The translations under genes and the position numbers were made by a program. A stretch of DNA of 10,386 nucleotides from an uncultured Butyricicoccus sp. (lineage in GTDB: Bacteria > Bacillota > Clostridia > Oscillospirales > Butyricicoccaceae), in NCBI GenBank assembly GCA_900555465.1, contig USLE01000019.1:1-10386 (forward strand), given 5' to 3'. Within the stretch, counting starts at the first letter, position 1; the number at the start of each line of letters is the position of its first letter. Shown here piece after piece: positions 1 through 8,205 of this stretch. The notes beneath the pieces are model-generated. The model was not told where the DNA came from. It was given only the letters and a program-made list of their open reading frames with translations, and did not search any database.

Positions 1-990
1 GCCCGTGCCGTATGCCACGCAGGAGACCGCCTCGTCCGCAACATGGGTCGGGATGCCGGTCTTGGAGGCGACCAGCTTGTCAAAGCCCCAGATCAGCGAG
101 CCGCCGCCGGTCATGACAATGCCGTTGGTCGAGATATCGCCGGTCAGCTCCGGGGGCGTGCGCTCGATGACCCAGTGGATCGCCTCGACGATCGAGGCGC
201 TGACTTCTTCGAGTGCATCCAGAATTTCGGTGGAGTTTACCGTAAAGGTGCGCGGCAGGCCGGTCATCAGGCAGCGGCCCTTGACCTCCATCGAGACCTC
301 CTCGGTGCGCGGGTACACGCAGCCGATGGTCTTTTTGATCTGCTCCGCGGTGCGCTCACCGATGAGCGCATTGTGCTTGCGGCGGACATACTTGACGATC
401 GCCTCGTCGAACTTGTCGCCCGCGATCTTGATCGAGGTGGATTCCACGATGCCGCCGAGCGAGATGACTGCGACGTCGGTCGTACCGCCGCCGATGTCGA
501 CCACCATATTGCCGTTCGGCTTTGCGATGTCGATGCCCGCGCCGATCGCCGCCGCGACCGGCTCTTCGATCAGGAACACGCGCTTGGCGCCCGCCTGCGT
601 GCCCGCGTCGATGACCGCGCGCTCCTCGACTTCGGTGATGATCGAGGGCACGCAGATGACCACATTGGGCTTGAACAGACGGAAGCCCTGCACCTTGCGG
701 ATAAATTCCTTGATCATGCGCTCGGTCATCTCATAGTCCGAGATGACGCCCTCGCGCAGCGGACGGATGGCGATGATGTTGCCCGGCGTGCGGCCCAGCA
801 TTTTCTGCGCCTCTGCGCCGACCGACAGGATCTTGCCCGATACCTTGTCCACCGCGACGACCGAGGGCTCGTTGAGCACAACACCCTTGCCCTTGACGTA
901 AACCAGCACGGTCGCGGTGCCGAGGTCAATGCCGATATCGCTCGAGAAAAGCGAGAACTTTCTCGCTAATGTTTCCAGAAACGAAGCCAT
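1..990 (-). CDS. mreB: MreB, actin-like cell-shape protein (3' end outside window)
   Basis: MreB is a bacterial actin homologue that forms membrane-associated, ATP-dependent filaments guiding lateral peptidoglycan synthesis in rod-shaped cells. Reading leftward from the ATG at 990-988, 330 codons are open to the window edge. The actin-fold ATP-binding motifs are all visible: phosphate-1 DIGIDLGTATVLVY (about residues 18-31), the IEEPVAAAIG segment (141-150), phosphate-2 VVDIGGGTTDVAV (163-175) and the adenosine motif IVMTGGGSLIWGF (291-303). The N-terminal stretch FLETLARKFSLF could be a short membrane-binding amphipathic helix; that is inference. Family members are usually about 330-345 residues, so only a few residues and the stop codon should be missing. 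The start is supported by an AAGGATG ribosome binding site (1001-1007) and a promoter at 1041-1070, within the 121-base gap to recD2. No mreC or mreD is visible, but the downstream side is cut off. The identification is firm. Confidence 0.96.
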   Translation of the reverse strand, partial: MASFLETLARKFSLFSSDIGIDLGTATVLVYVKGKGVVLNEPSVVAVDKVSGKILSVGAEAQKMLGRTPGNIIAIRPLREGVISDYEMTERMIKEFIRKVQGFRLFKPNVVICVPSIITEVEERAVIDAGTQAGAKRVFLIEEPVAAAIGAGIDIAKPNGNMVVDIGGGTTDVAVISLGGIVESTSIKIAGDKFDEAIVKYVRRKHNALIGERTAEQIKKTIGCVYPRTEEVSMEVKGRCLMTGLPRTFTVNSTEILDALEEVSASIVEAIHWVIERTPPELTGDISTNGIVMTGGGSLIWGFDKLVASKTGIPTHVADEAVSCVAYGTG

Positions 991-1040
991 ATTTTTGATT
1001 CATCCTTTTCATTTCGTAGCCGTCAGTTTGCAGTATTACT

Positions 1041-1070
1041 ATTATACCGCAACCATCCTTATGTTTTCAA
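1041..1070 (-). promoter_or_regulatory. Sigma-A-type promoter of mreB
   Basis: On the minus strand a TTGAAA -35 box (1065-1070) and a perfect TATAAT -10 box (1041-1046) are separated by 18 bases. Transcription would begin near 1034, giving a leader of roughly 44 bases before the mreB ATG. The promoter lies wholly between recD2 and mreB, so mreB can be expressed independently of recD2. I see no terminator between recD2 and this promoter, so read-through from recD2 is also possible. Confidence 0.8.
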
Positions 1071-1111
1071 GGCTATTTGAGAATTTATTGACGCTGCGGT
1101 GCATCCTGCGC

Positions 1112-3367
1112 TCAGATCTGCGGGATAACCGGCGCATCCGGCGCATTCTCCGCCCGCATGCGCGCCTTGAGCGCGCTGTAGCGCCGCCCCTTCTGGTTGT
1201 TGTTCACCATATAGGCAACCGTGTCCGCGCTGCCGACGATGACTAGCAGCTGCTTTGCGCGCGTGATCGCGGTATACAGGATGTTGCGCGTGAGCAGACG
1301 GCGCGGCAGGCCGTCCGACAGGGCGAGCACGACCGCGTCGAACTCGCTGCCCTGGGATTTGTGCACCGTGACCGCGTAGGCCAGTTCGAGCTCGCCCAGC
1401 ATATCGTAAGTATAGGTCGCAATGCGGTCGTCAAAGCGCACGACCATGCACTCCTGCTGCGGGAACAGGCGCACGATCTCGCCCACGTCGCCGTTGAACA
1501 CGCCCGTGCCCTGCTCGCCGTCCTCGCTGCGCTCCCAGACGATGTCGTAGTTGTTGCGCACCTGCATGACGCGGTCGCCCTCGCGGAACACCCAGTCGCC
1601 GAAGCGCTTTTCCAGCTTTTCGTCTGACGGCGGGTTGAGCGCCTCCTGCAGCCTCCGGTTGAGCGCGATCGTGCCGCTCCCCTGCCGCTTGGCGGGCGAG
1701 AGCACCTGGATCTGCGACGGCACAAAGCCATAATGGTTCGGCAGGCGGGTCGCGCAGAGCTGCGCCACGGTCTCGATCACCGAAGCAGGGTCGGTGCGTT
1801 TGAGCCAGAAAAAGTCCCCGTCCGCATGCGACGGCACGGGCATCTGCCCCGCGTTGACCGCGTGTGCGTTCATAACGATATCCGACTGCTGCGCCTGCCG
1901 GAAGATCTCGGTCAGGCCAATGGTCGGCACGCGGTGCGAGCCGATGATATCACGCAGGAAGTTGCCCGGCCCGACCGGCGGCAACTGGTCCGCATCACCG
2001 ACGAGCACGAGGCGCGCGCCGTGCGGCAGCGCCTCAATCAGCGCCTGCATGAGCGTGATGTCCACCATCGAGACCTCGTCCAGTATCACCGCATCGCACT
2101 CGAGCGGATTGGTCAGGTTGCGCGCAAAGCCGATGCGCCCGCCGACCGCAAAGCCGGCCTCGAGCAGGCGGTGGATGGTCCTGGCCTCCATGCCGGTCAG
2201 GTCGGACAGTCGCTTTGCCGCGCGGCCGGTCGGCGCCGCGAGCAGCGTGTTCAGCCCGAGCGCCTCAAACACCTGCAATATGCCGCGCACGGTGGTCGTT
2301 TTGCCCGTGCCCGGCCCGCCGGTCAGGATGACCAGCCCGTTGCGCGCGGCGCACGAGATCGCCTGCTTCTGCTTCTCCGAATACGGGAATTCGCCGCCCT
2401 CCAGCAGCGCGCCCAGCAGCTCGTCCACGTCGAAATCGTACTCATAATTGCGCTCCGCCATTTTGCCGAGCATATCTGCAAGGTAGGTCTCTGCGTCGTG
2501 CATCCCGCGCAGATAGACCGCGTCGCGCCCCGCGATGTGCTCGCGCACCAGCTTGCCGGACGCGGCCAGCCGGTCGATGCTGGCCAGCGCGCGCTCCTCA
2601 TCAAAGACCACGTCGTCGTCCGAGAGCAGCGTGCAGACGACGTGGGTCAGCTTTTCCACGGGAATAAAGGTGTGTCCGTTGTCCAGATTGAAAATCAGCG
2701 TGTACAGCACGCCCGCGTCCGCGCGCTCGTCCGAGAGCATGGACAGCCCGAGCTCCATCGCCAGCCCGTCCGCGAGCTTGAAGTCCACATCGTAGTACGG
2801 GTCGCAGAGCAGATAGGGGTTTTCGCACAGCGCGTCGATCGCACTCTCATGCAGGCGCTTATACAGCAGCGGCGTGAGCGCGACCGGCAGGCGGTGTTCG
2901 CTGAGGAAGTCCATCAGCAGGCGCATTTCGCTCTGTTCGACGAACTGGCGGCCGATCTCGCGCGCCTTTTTCTCTGTAATGCCGCGGATGGCGGTCAATC
3001 GCTCGGGCTCAGAGGAAAGCACGTCAAAGGTGTCCTCGCCGAACTTCTCCGCAATGCGCGCCGCGAGCTTGGGCCCCACGCCGCGGAGCAGGCCCGAGCC
3101 CAGATACTCCGCAATGCCGCGCACGGTCGAGGGCAGGCGGCGCTCAAACTGCTCGGTCGAGAACTGCTCGCCGTAGGATGGGTGGGTGACCCAGAACCCG
3201 GTCAGCGTGACCTCCTCCCCCAGCCCGATGTTGGGGAAAGTGCCGGTCGCCGTCACCTCCGCGCCGTTATCGGACGCAAGACGCAGCACGGCATAGCCGT
3301 TTTCCTCGTTGTAGAAAACGATCTGCTCCACCGTGCCGCGTATCAATACATATTCTCTCTCGTCCAC
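1112..3367 (-). CDS. recD2: RecD2-type ATP-dependent DNA helicase (SF1B)
   Basis: RecD2 is a 5'-3' superfamily 1B DNA helicase found in bacteria without RecBCD. It is linked to DNA repair and replication-fork maintenance, and acts in the cytoplasm. The 751-residue product has the family layout: an N-terminal OB-like region (about 1-75), helix-hairpin-helix segments with RGVGPK (95-100) and IRGITEKKA (127-135), Walker A GGPGTGKTTT (350-359), motif II DEVSMVD (430-436), motif III GDADQLPPV (457-465), the HKSQGSEFD motif (669-677) and motif VI LYTAITRAK (697-705). The length is close to known RecD2 proteins (about 715-800). The start is GTG at 3367-3365: an in-frame TAA, which is the stop of the upstream gene, lies eight codons further upstream, and GA-rich ribosome binding sequence (AGAGGAAC, GGTGGAG) precedes the start. 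It is probably co-transcribed with the small membrane protein gene 21 bases upstream. No RecB or RecC homologue is present here, as expected for the RecD2 class. Confidence 0.95.
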   Translation of the reverse strand: MDEREYVLIRGTVEQIVFYNEENGYAVLRLASDNGAEVTATGTFPNIGLGEEVTLTGFWVTHPSYGEQFSTEQFERRLPSTVRGIAEYLGSGLLRGVGPKLAARIAEKFGEDTFDVLSSEPERLTAIRGITEKKAREIGRQFVEQSEMRLLMDFLSEHRLPVALTPLLYKRLHESAIDALCENPYLLCDPYYDVDFKLADGLAMELGLSMLSDERADAGVLYTLIFNLDNGHTFIPVEKLTHVVCTLLSDDDVVFDEERALASIDRLAASGKLVREHIAGRDAVYLRGMHDAETYLADMLGKMAERNYEYDFDVDELLGALLEGGEFPYSEKQKQAISCAARNGLVILTGGPGTGKTTTVRGILQVFEALGLNTLLAAPTGRAAKRLSDLTGMEARTIHRLLEAGFAVGGRIGFARNLTNPLECDAVILDEVSMVDITLMQALIEALPHGARLVLVGDADQLPPVGPGNFLRDIIGSHRVPTIGLTEIFRQAQQSDIVMNAHAVNAGQMPVPSHADGDFFWLKRTDPASVIETVAQLCATRLPNHYGFVPSQIQVLSPAKRQGSGTIALNRRLQEALNPPSDEKLEKRFGDWVFREGDRVMQVRNNYDIVWERSEDGEQGTGVFNGDVGEIVRLFPQQECMVVRFDDRIATYTYDMLGELELAYAVTVHKSQGSEFDAVVLALSDGLPRRLLTRNILYTAITRAKQLLVIVGSADTVAYMVNNNQKGRRYSALKARMRAENAPDAPVIPQI

Positions 3368-3388
3368 GCTCCACCGTTCCTCTTCCTG

Positions 3389-3688
3389 TTATTCCAGATA
3401 CATAAAGTCCTGCCGCGCCGCCATATGTTTGGCAACGTTCTGCCCCTGCCCGCTGCCGATCTCCACAAAGGTGATCGAGAGCCCGGGCAGGTACTGCCGC
3501 CGGATGCGCAGCGCCACCCGGATCAGCTGCTCGCTCGCCGCATCGCAGCCGTCGCCGTACAGCGTCAGCTCCGCCGAGCCGTGCATGCGCAGCACGCGCG
3601 CGCTGATCAGCTCATAAACCGTGTGCAGCAGCGCATAAAATCCTACAGCGGCAAACACCGCGAGCACGGACTGCCAAAAAACAGACAT
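3389..3688 (-). CDS. Small single-pass membrane protein, function unknown
   Basis: I do not recognise this 99-residue protein. Residues of about 7-28 form one hydrophobic segment (WQSVLAVFAAVGFYALLHTVY and following). Arginines just after it (about R31, R34) suggest that the C-terminal domain is cytoplasmic by the positive-inside rule. The soluble part looks like a small alpha/beta domain: strand AELTLYG, helix SEQLIRVALRIRR, strand LSITFVEIG. It contains one cysteine and no obvious catalytic motif. The gene is likely real: an AGGAGGGG ribosome binding site sits just before the ATG at 3688-3686, a near-consensus promoter lies about 165 bases upstream, and recD2 begins 21 bases after its TAA stop. 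The pairing with recD2 implies co-expression, not necessarily a shared function. Confidence 0.75.
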   Translation of the reverse strand: MSVFWQSVLAVFAAVGFYALLHTVYELISARVLRMHGSAELTLYGDGCDAASEQLIRVALRIRRQYLPGLSITFVEIGSGQGQNVAKHMAARQDFMYLE

Positions 3689-3846
3689 GAGACTCCCCTC
3701 CTGTCTTCAGGCTATGCAGCGCCAACGAATACGGTTCCTGTTTTGCGGAAATGATCCTGCCGAGAGGCAGGCGGTTTATCGCTCATGCGCCGTGCAGCAT
3801 GCCGCGGACGGCATCGTTTGCAGCAAGTCGCATGACACACATCTTT
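3689..3846 (-). promoter_or_regulatory. Long 5' leader of the membrane protein-recD2 operon, with two small hairpins
   Basis: If transcription starts from the promoter at 3852-3880, the mRNA has about 155 untranslated bases before the first gene. Two short perfect hairpins lie in it: ATGCCG-TCCG-CGGCAT (3799-3814) and CCTGCC-TCTC-GGCAGG (3756-3771), both with 6-base stems and 4-base loops on the minus strand. Neither is followed by a U-tract, so neither is a terminator. I recognise no known riboswitch or T-box motif. A regulatory role is only a possibility. Confidence 0.35.
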
Positions 3847-3851
3847 GGGTT

Positions 3852-3880
3852 ATTATATCACAGACCGCGCAGAAAGTAAA
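3852..3880 (-). promoter_or_regulatory. Sigma-A-type promoter for the membrane protein-recD2 operon
   Basis: The minus strand carries TTTACT (3875-3880) and a perfect TATAAT (3852-3857) with a 17-base spacer, and a TG lies three bases before the -10 box. It sits just after the hairpin that may end the preceding small gene and upstream of the 99-residue protein and recD2, so it is well placed to be their main promoter. Confidence 0.72.
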
Positions 3881-3898
3881 ACGATACGCGCGCACAAA

Positions 3899-3924
3899 GA
3901 CCGCCGGAACAGGCTCCGGCGGTC
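3899..3924 (-). terminator. Hairpin terminator candidate after the small Cys/His protein gene
   Basis: A perfect 10-base-pair GC-rich stem, GACCGCCGGA / TCCGGCGGTC with a 6-base loop, lies 13 bases after the stop codon at 3938. On the minus strand it is followed only by TTTGTG, a weak U-tract. The arrangement stop codon, hairpin, new promoter supports a transcript end here, but the short U-run makes efficient intrinsic termination uncertain. Confidence 0.55.
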
Positions 3925-3937
3925 CCCATGCCCTGCC

Positions 3938-4171
3938 TCAGGTCTGGTGCTTCGTGCACCACTCGGTCAGGTCCTCGCTGTTCGTGCCGCGCATCGGATG
4001 CGACCGGCCGCAGTCGCGCTCGTGCGGCGGCAGCGCAATGCCGGACGGTACACCGTCCTCTTCCTCCTGCCCGCCGCTCCGCGCGGCCACACTCGGCTTG
4101 CTGCGCGCCATCCATTCAAAACTCTTGCGTGCAGAATCCGCCTGTGCCTGCGTATACTCGTTCTGTTTCAT
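3938..4171 (-). CDS. Small hydrophilic protein with a Cys/His-rich C-terminal half, function unknown
   Basis: This 77-residue product (78 if it starts at GTG 4174-4172) matches no family I recognise. The N-terminal half is charged and polar (MKQNEYTQAQADSARKSFEW), followed by a low-complexity acidic linker (GGQEEEDG). The C-terminal third contains the spacing H-x3-C-x3-H-x13-C-x2-H (H50, C54, H58, C72, H75 from the ATG), which could bind a metal, although no known zinc fold is evident. There is no signal peptide or membrane segment. The start is supported by AGGAGGG about nine bases before the ATG at 4171-4169. The gene lies about 55 bases beyond the tuf terminator, so read-through or a weak unseen promoter would express it; I find no convincing promoter in the gap. 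A hairpin follows its stop. That it encodes a protein is likely but unproven. Confidence 0.6.
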   Translation of the reverse strand: MKQNEYTQAQADSARKSFEWMARSKPSVAARSGGQEEEDGVPSGIALPPHERDCGRSHPMRGTNSEDLTEWCTKHQT

Positions 4172-4225
4172 CACAGCATCCCTCCTCGGCCTTAGTCTGT
4201 CACAAGGTGCGCTGCGATACCCATG

Positions 4226-4260
4226 AAAAAAGTTCCCATGCCCAAAAGGGCATGGGAACT
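4226..4260 (-). terminator. Rho-independent terminator of tuf
   Basis: The minus strand forms a perfect stem, AGTTCCCATGCCC / GGGCATGGGAACT, with a TTTT loop, followed directly by a run of T residues (4226-4231). It lies 36 bases after the tuf stop codon. It is the strongest terminator in the window and marks the end of the str-tuf transcription unit. Confidence 0.95.
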
Positions 4261-4296
4261 CTGTCGTACAAAATACGCTTTCCGCGCTATGCGAAA

Positions 4297-5502
4297 TTAG
4301 TCAGCGTTGATCTTGGTAACAACGCCGGAACCTACGGTGCGGCCACCCTCACGGATAGCGAAACGCAGGCCTTCCTCGATAGCGATCGGGGTGATCAGCT
4401 CAACGTCCATCTCAACGTTGTCGCCCGGCATGCACATCTCAGTGCCTTCCGGCAGGGTGATAACGCCGGTAACGTCGGTGGTACGGAAGTAGAACTGGGG
4501 ACGGTAGTTGTTGAAGAACGGGGTGTGACGGCCGCCCTCTTCCTTCTTCAGGACGTAAACCTGACCGTGGAACTTGGTGTGCGGGTGGATGGAGCCCGGC
4601 TTAGCCAGAACCTGACCACGCTCAACCTCGGTCTTCTGGATGCCGCGGAGCAGAGCGCCGATGTTGTCGCCAGCCTCAGCGTAGTCCAGCAGCTTGCGGA
4701 ACATCTCGATACCGGTAACAACGGTCTTGCGCGGAGCGTCCATCAGGCCGACGATCTCAACTTCCTCGCCCATCTTCAACTGACCACGCTCAACACGACC
4801 GGTAGCAACGGTGCCGCGGCCGGTGATGGAGAATACGTCCTCAACCGGCATGATGAACGGCTTGTCAGCAGCGCGGTCCGGGGTCGGGATATAGTTGTCA
4901 ACAGCGTCCATCAGCTCGTGGATGCAAGCGTACTCCGGTGCGTTCGGATCGGTGGAGTCAGAGGTCAGAACGCCCAGCGCAGAGCCACGGATTACCGGGA
5001 TGTCGTCGCCCGGGAACTCGTAGGAGGACAGCAGGTCGCGGATCTCCATCTCAACCAGATCGAGCAGCTCCTCGTCGTCAACCTGGTCAACCTTGTTCAT
5101 GAATACAACGATATACGGAACGCCTACCTGACGGGCAAGCAGGATGTGCTCACGGGTCTGGGGCATCGGGCCGTCAGCAGAAGAAACAACCAGGATCGCG
5201 CCGTCCATCTGAGCAGCGCCGGTGATCATGTTCTTAACGTAGTCGGCGTGGCCCGGGCAGTCAACGTGCGCATAGTGACGGTTCTTGGTGTGGTACTCAA
5301 CGTGCGCAGTGTTGATGGTAATGCCTCGCTCCTTCTCTTCCGGCGCCTTGTCGATGGAGTCGTAAGCCTGATACTCAGCTTCGCCTTCCATAGCCAGAAC
5401 CTTGGTGATCGCCGCGGTCAGAGTGGTCTTGCCGTGGTCAACGTGGCCGATGGTGCCGATGTTAACGTGCGGCAGGGAGCGGTCAAATTTTTCCTTTGCC
5501 AT
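4297..5502 (-). CDS. tuf: Elongation factor Tu (EF-Tu)
   Basis: EF-Tu is the GTPase that carries aminoacyl-tRNA to the ribosomal A site. The 401-residue protein shows every GTPase motif: G1 GHVDHGKT (19-26), the switch I segment [12 protein letters not shown] (59-70), G3 DCPGH (81-85, with the catalytic His at 85), G4 NKVD (136-139) and G5 SAL (174-176). The two beta-barrel domains follow (for example [13 protein letters not shown], then the C-terminal domain ending in VTKINAD). The length is normal for the family. The ATG at 5502-5500 is preceded by AGGAGG at 9-base spacing. fusA lies 92 bases upstream; a promoter in that gap should allow extra transcription of tuf, consistent with the need for several EF-Tu molecules per ribosome. 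A strong terminator follows. I see no defects. Whether the genome has a second tuf cannot be told from here. Confidence 0.99.
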   Translation of the reverse strand: MAKEKFDRSLPHVNIGTIGHVDHGKTTLTAAITKVLAMEGEAEYQAYDSIDKAPEEKERGITINTAHVEYHTKNRHYAHVDCPGHADYVKNMITGAAQMDGAILVVSSADGPMPQTREHILLARQVGVPYIVVFMNKVDQVDDEELLDLVEMEIRDLLSSYEFPGDDIPVIRGSALGVLTSDSTDPNAPEYACIHELMDAVDNYIPTPDRAADKPFIMPVEDVFSITGRGTVATGRVERGQLKMGEEVEIVGLMDAPRKTVVTGIEMFRKLLDYAEAGDNIGALLRGIQKTEVERGQVLAKPGSIHPHTKFHGQVYVLKKEEGGRHTPFFNNYRPQFYFRTTDVTGVITLPEGTEMCMPGDNVEMDVELITPIAIEEGLRFAIREGGRTVGSGVVTKINAD

Positions 5503-5548
5503 TGTGGATATCCTCCTCGTAATTTGAATTCATAGTCATGGTGAGTTT

Positions 5549-5577
5549 ATTCTACTGCAAATTGCAGAAAAATGCAA
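5549..5577 (-). promoter_or_regulatory. Probable internal promoter for tuf
   Basis: In the fusA-tuf gap the minus strand has TTGCAT (5572-5577) and TAGAAT (5549-5554) with a 17-base spacer. The -10 box matches consensus at 5 of 6 positions; the -35 box is weaker, with TTG intact. A perfect inverted repeat CTGCAA-T-TTGCAG (5555-5567) fills much of the spacer, directly upstream of the -10 box. Transcription would start near 5542, leaving about 40 bases before the ATG. Confidence 0.55.
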
Positions 5578-5594
5578 TAGCCAAGCAATAGATT

Positions 5595-7697
5595 TTAGTT
5601 GTCTTTGTTGCGGGTGTCCATGATCTTCTCCTGAATGCTCTTGGGCACCTCGGTGTAGTGGCTGGGCTGCATGGTGTACTGGCCGCGGCCCTGCGTGCTC
5701 GAACGCAGCGCAGTCGCATAACCGAACATCTCGCTCAACGGAACAGCAGCGCTGATCGCCTGTACACCGCCGCGCGGCTCCATACCCTGGATCTGGCCGC
5801 GGCGCGCATTCAGGCCGCCGATAACGTCGCCCATATACTCTTCCGGAACCATAACGTCGACCTGCATGATCGGCTCCATGAGAACCGGGTCAGCCTTCTT
5901 CATGGCCTCCTTGAACGCCATAGAACCGGCGATCTTAAACGCCATTTCGGAGGAGTCGACTTCGTGGTAAGAGCCGTCGTACAGGGTGACCTTTACGTCG
6001 ACAACCGGATAGCCTGCGAGGATACCAGCCTGCATTGCGCCCTGGATACCCTGGTTGACAGGCTCGATATATTCCTTCGGGATCGCACCGCCGACGATCT
6101 TGTTGATGAACTCGTAGCCCTTGCCGGACTCGTTCGGCTCAACAATGATCTTGACGTGGCCGTACTGGCCCTTACCGCCGGACTGACGTGCATACTTCTG
6201 ATCCACGTCCGCGGAGCGGCGGATGGTCTCCTTGTAAGCAACCTGCGGCTCACCGACGTTCGCCTCTACCTTGAACTCACGCAGCAGGCGGTCGACGATG
6301 ATCTCGAGGTGCAGCTCGCCCATGCCGGCGATGATGGTCTGACCGGTCTCTTCGTCGGTGTAGGTCTTGAAGGTCGGGTCCTCTTCCGCCAGCTTTGCCA
6401 GCGCAATGCCCATCTTCTCCTGACCAGCCTTGGTCTTGGGCTCGATCGCAACGCGGATAACCGGCTCCGGGAAGTTCATGGACTCCAGGATGATCGGGTG
6501 CTTCTCGTCGCAGAGCGTGTCGCCTGTGGTAACGTTCTTAAAGCCGATGCCGCCCGCGATATCGCCGGAGTAAACAACGTCGATATCCTGACGGTGGTTC
6601 GCGTGCATCTGAAGGATACGGCCCAGACGCTCGCGGCTGTCCTTGGTCGCGTTCAGAACAGAGGAACCAGCGGTGATCGAACCGGAGTAGACGCGGAAGT
6701 AGGTCAGACGGCCTACAAACGGGTCGGTCGCGATCTTAAATGCCAGCGCAGAGAACGGCGCGTCGTCGGAAGACGGACGGGAGTCCTCTTCACCGGTCTT
6801 CGGGTTGACACCCTTGATGTCCGGGATGTCGGTCGGCGCGGGCATGTAGTCAATGACCGCGTCCAGCAGCATCTGGACACCCTTGTTGCGGTAAGCGGTG
6901 CCGCACAGGACCGGAACGATCTGGTTCTCGATCGTGCCCTTACGGATGGCAGCCTTAACTTCCGCAGCGGTGATCTCCTCGCCCTCGAGGTACTTCATCA
7001 TGAGGTCCTCGTCGAGCTCAGCGGCAGCTTCCCACAGTGCTTCGTGGTACTCCTGCGCCTGATCCATCATATCAGCCGGGATGTCCTCATCGCGGACGTC
7101 CTTGCCGAGGTCGTCATAGTAGACTTCAGCGCGCATGGTGACCAGGTCGATGATACCGCGGAAGGTATCCTCAACGCCGATCGGCAGCTGGATCGGAACC
7201 GCGTTGCACTTCAGGCGGTCCTTCATCATGTTTACAACATTGAAGAAGTCAGCGCCCATGATGTCCATCTTGTTGACGAACGCCATACGCGGAACCTTGT
7301 AATCGTCAGCCTGATGCCAAACGGTCTCAGACTGCGGCTCAACACCGCCCTTTGCGCAGAAAACGGTTACAGAACCGTCCAGTACGCGCAGCGAACGCTG
7401 AACCTCGATGGTGAAGTCAACGTGGCCCGGGGTGTCGATGATGTTGATGCGGTGCTCCGGGTACTGATGCTGGGAGCCCGACCAGTGGCAGGTGGTCGCA
7501 GCGGAGGTGATGGTGATACCACGCTCCTGCTCCTGCGCCATCCAGTCCATCGTAGCGGTACCGTCATGGGTATCGCCGATCTTGTGGTTTACACCGGTGT
7601 AGTACAGAATACGCTCGGTGGTAGTGGTCTTACCGGCGTCGATGTGCGCCATGATGCCGATATTTCTGGTTCTTTCCAGGGAATATTCTCTAGGCAT
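5595..7697 (-). CDS. fusA: Elongation factor G (EF-G)
   Basis: EF-G is the GTPase that drives tRNA-mRNA translocation and, with ribosome recycling factor, ribosome splitting. The 700-residue protein is full length. The G domain carries G1 AHIDAGKT (17-24), the switch I segment [11 protein letters not shown] (58-68), G3 DTPGH (88-92) and G4 NKMD (142-145). Domain II covers about 315-400 and domain III about 405-485, including [14 protein letters not shown]. Domain IV has the loop [10 protein letters not shown] (508-517) and the tip [11 protein letters not shown] (578-588), whose His corresponds to the conserved translocation histidine. Domain V holds [12 protein letters not shown] (623-634). 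The ATG at 7697-7695 has AAAGGAGAG just upstream. rpsG ends 37 bases before it, so the two are co-transcribed. I see no sign of the TetM/ribosomal protection branch. Confidence 0.99.
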   Translation of the reverse strand: MPREYSLERTRNIGIMAHIDAGKTTTTERILYYTGVNHKIGDTHDGTATMDWMAQEQERGITITSAATTCHWSGSQHQYPEHRINIIDTPGHVDFTIEVQRSLRVLDGSVTVFCAKGGVEPQSETVWHQADDYKVPRMAFVNKMDIMGADFFNVVNMMKDRLKCNAVPIQLPIGVEDTFRGIIDLVTMRAEVYYDDLGKDVRDEDIPADMMDQAQEYHEALWEAAAELDEDLMMKYLEGEEITAAEVKAAIRKGTIENQIVPVLCGTAYRNKGVQMLLDAVIDYMPAPTDIPDIKGVNPKTGEEDSRPSSDDAPFSALAFKIATDPFVGRLTYFRVYSGSITAGSSVLNATKDSRERLGRILQMHANHRQDIDVVYSGDIAGGIGFKNVTTGDTLCDEKHPIILESMNFPEPVIRVAIEPKTKAGQEKMGIALAKLAEEDPTFKTYTDEETGQTIIAGMGELHLEIIVDRLLREFKVEANVGEPQVAYKETIRRSADVDQKYARQSGGKGQYGHVKIIVEPNESGKGYEFINKIVGGAIPKEYIEPVNQGIQGAMQAGILAGYPVVDVKVTLYDGSYHEVDSSEMAFKIAGSMAFKEAMKKADPVLMEPIMQVDVMVPEEYMGDVIGGLNARRGQIQGMEPRGGVQAISAAVPLSEMFGYATALRSSTQGRGQYTMQPSHYTEVPKSIQEKIMDTRNKDN

Positions 7698-7734
7698 GTT
7701 GCTCTCCTTTCAAAGCGTAAAGCAGGCCACGCGA

Positions 7735-8205
7735 TTAATAGCGGTAGTGCGCGAACGCCTTGTTCGCTTCCGCCATCTTGTGCGTATCCTCGCGCTTCTT
7801 GACAGCGCCGCCCAGATTGTTGCAGGCGTCCATGATCTCGCCGGCCAGACGCTCGCGCATGGTCTTCTCAGAACGCGCGCGCGCATACTTGGTGATCCAG
7901 CGCAGGCCCAGGGTCTGACGACGCTCCGGGCGCACTTCCATCGGCACCTGATAGGTAGCGCCGCCTACACGGCGCGCCTTAACTTCCAGCGACGGCATGA
8001 TGTTTTCCATCGCCTCAGTGAAAACCTCCAACGGTTCACGTCCGGTCTTTTCGCGGACGATATCGAAAGCACCATAAACGACCTTCTGCGAAACGCCCTT
8101 CTTGCCGTCCAGCATGATCGAGTTGACCAGCTTGGTGACGAGCTTGGAATTATAAAGCGGATCGGGCAGAACGTCTCTCTTCGGGACATTACCTCTTCTT
8201 GGCAC
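7735..8205 (-). CDS. rpsG: Small-subunit ribosomal protein S7 (uS7)
   Basis: S7 is a primary binder of the 3' major domain of 16S rRNA and helps form the head of the small subunit near the E site. The product is 156 residues, the standard bacterial length. It has the conserved start [19 protein letters not shown], the [13 protein letters not shown] segment (25-37), the beta-hairpin [16 protein letters not shown] (76-91) and the basic [15 protein letters not shown] region (102-115). The start is GTG at 8205-8203: AGGAGG (8214-8219) lies eight bases upstream, and starting here gives the expected N-terminus. A TTG 18 bases further upstream is in frame but abuts the ribosome binding site and would add six non-conserved residues. 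In Escherichia coli S7 represses its own operon by binding the rpsL-rpsG intercistronic mRNA; the unusually long gap here could hold an analogous site, which is inference. Confidence 0.98.
   Translation of the reverse strand: MPRRGNVPKRDVLPDPLYNSKLVTKLVNSIMLDGKKGVSQKVVYGAFDIVREKTGREPLEVFTEAMENIMPSLEVKARRVGGATYQVPMEVRPERRQTLGLRWITKYARARSEKTMRERLAGEIMDACNNLGGAVKKREDTHKMAEANKAFAHYRY

Noticed and set aside
43..969. Plus-strand open frames opposite mreB
   Set aside because: The minus strand encodes a clear MreB with its three ATP-binding motifs, so the plus-strand frames are its shadows.
1733..3754. Plus-strand open frame of over 670 codons opposite recD2
   Set aside because: It is antisense to all the helicase motifs, is rich in R, H and Q, and has no domain or ribosome binding site.
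3712..3786. A 24-codon ORF in the recD2 operon leader, starting MSDKPPAS
   Set aside because: There is no ribosome binding site before its ATG, and no homology or leader-peptide codon run is visible.
3928..5535. Plus-strand open frame of over 500 codons opposite tuf
   Set aside because: It runs through the tuf terminator hairpin and is antisense to EF-Tu; the openness comes from tuf codon bias.
5658..7802. Long open frame of over 700 codons on the plus strand opposite fusA and part of rpsG
   Set aside because: It is antisense to a certain EF-G gene, has no ribosome binding site and no recognisable domain, and its composition (rich in R, V, D, L) is that of a frame mirrored from a GC-biased gene.
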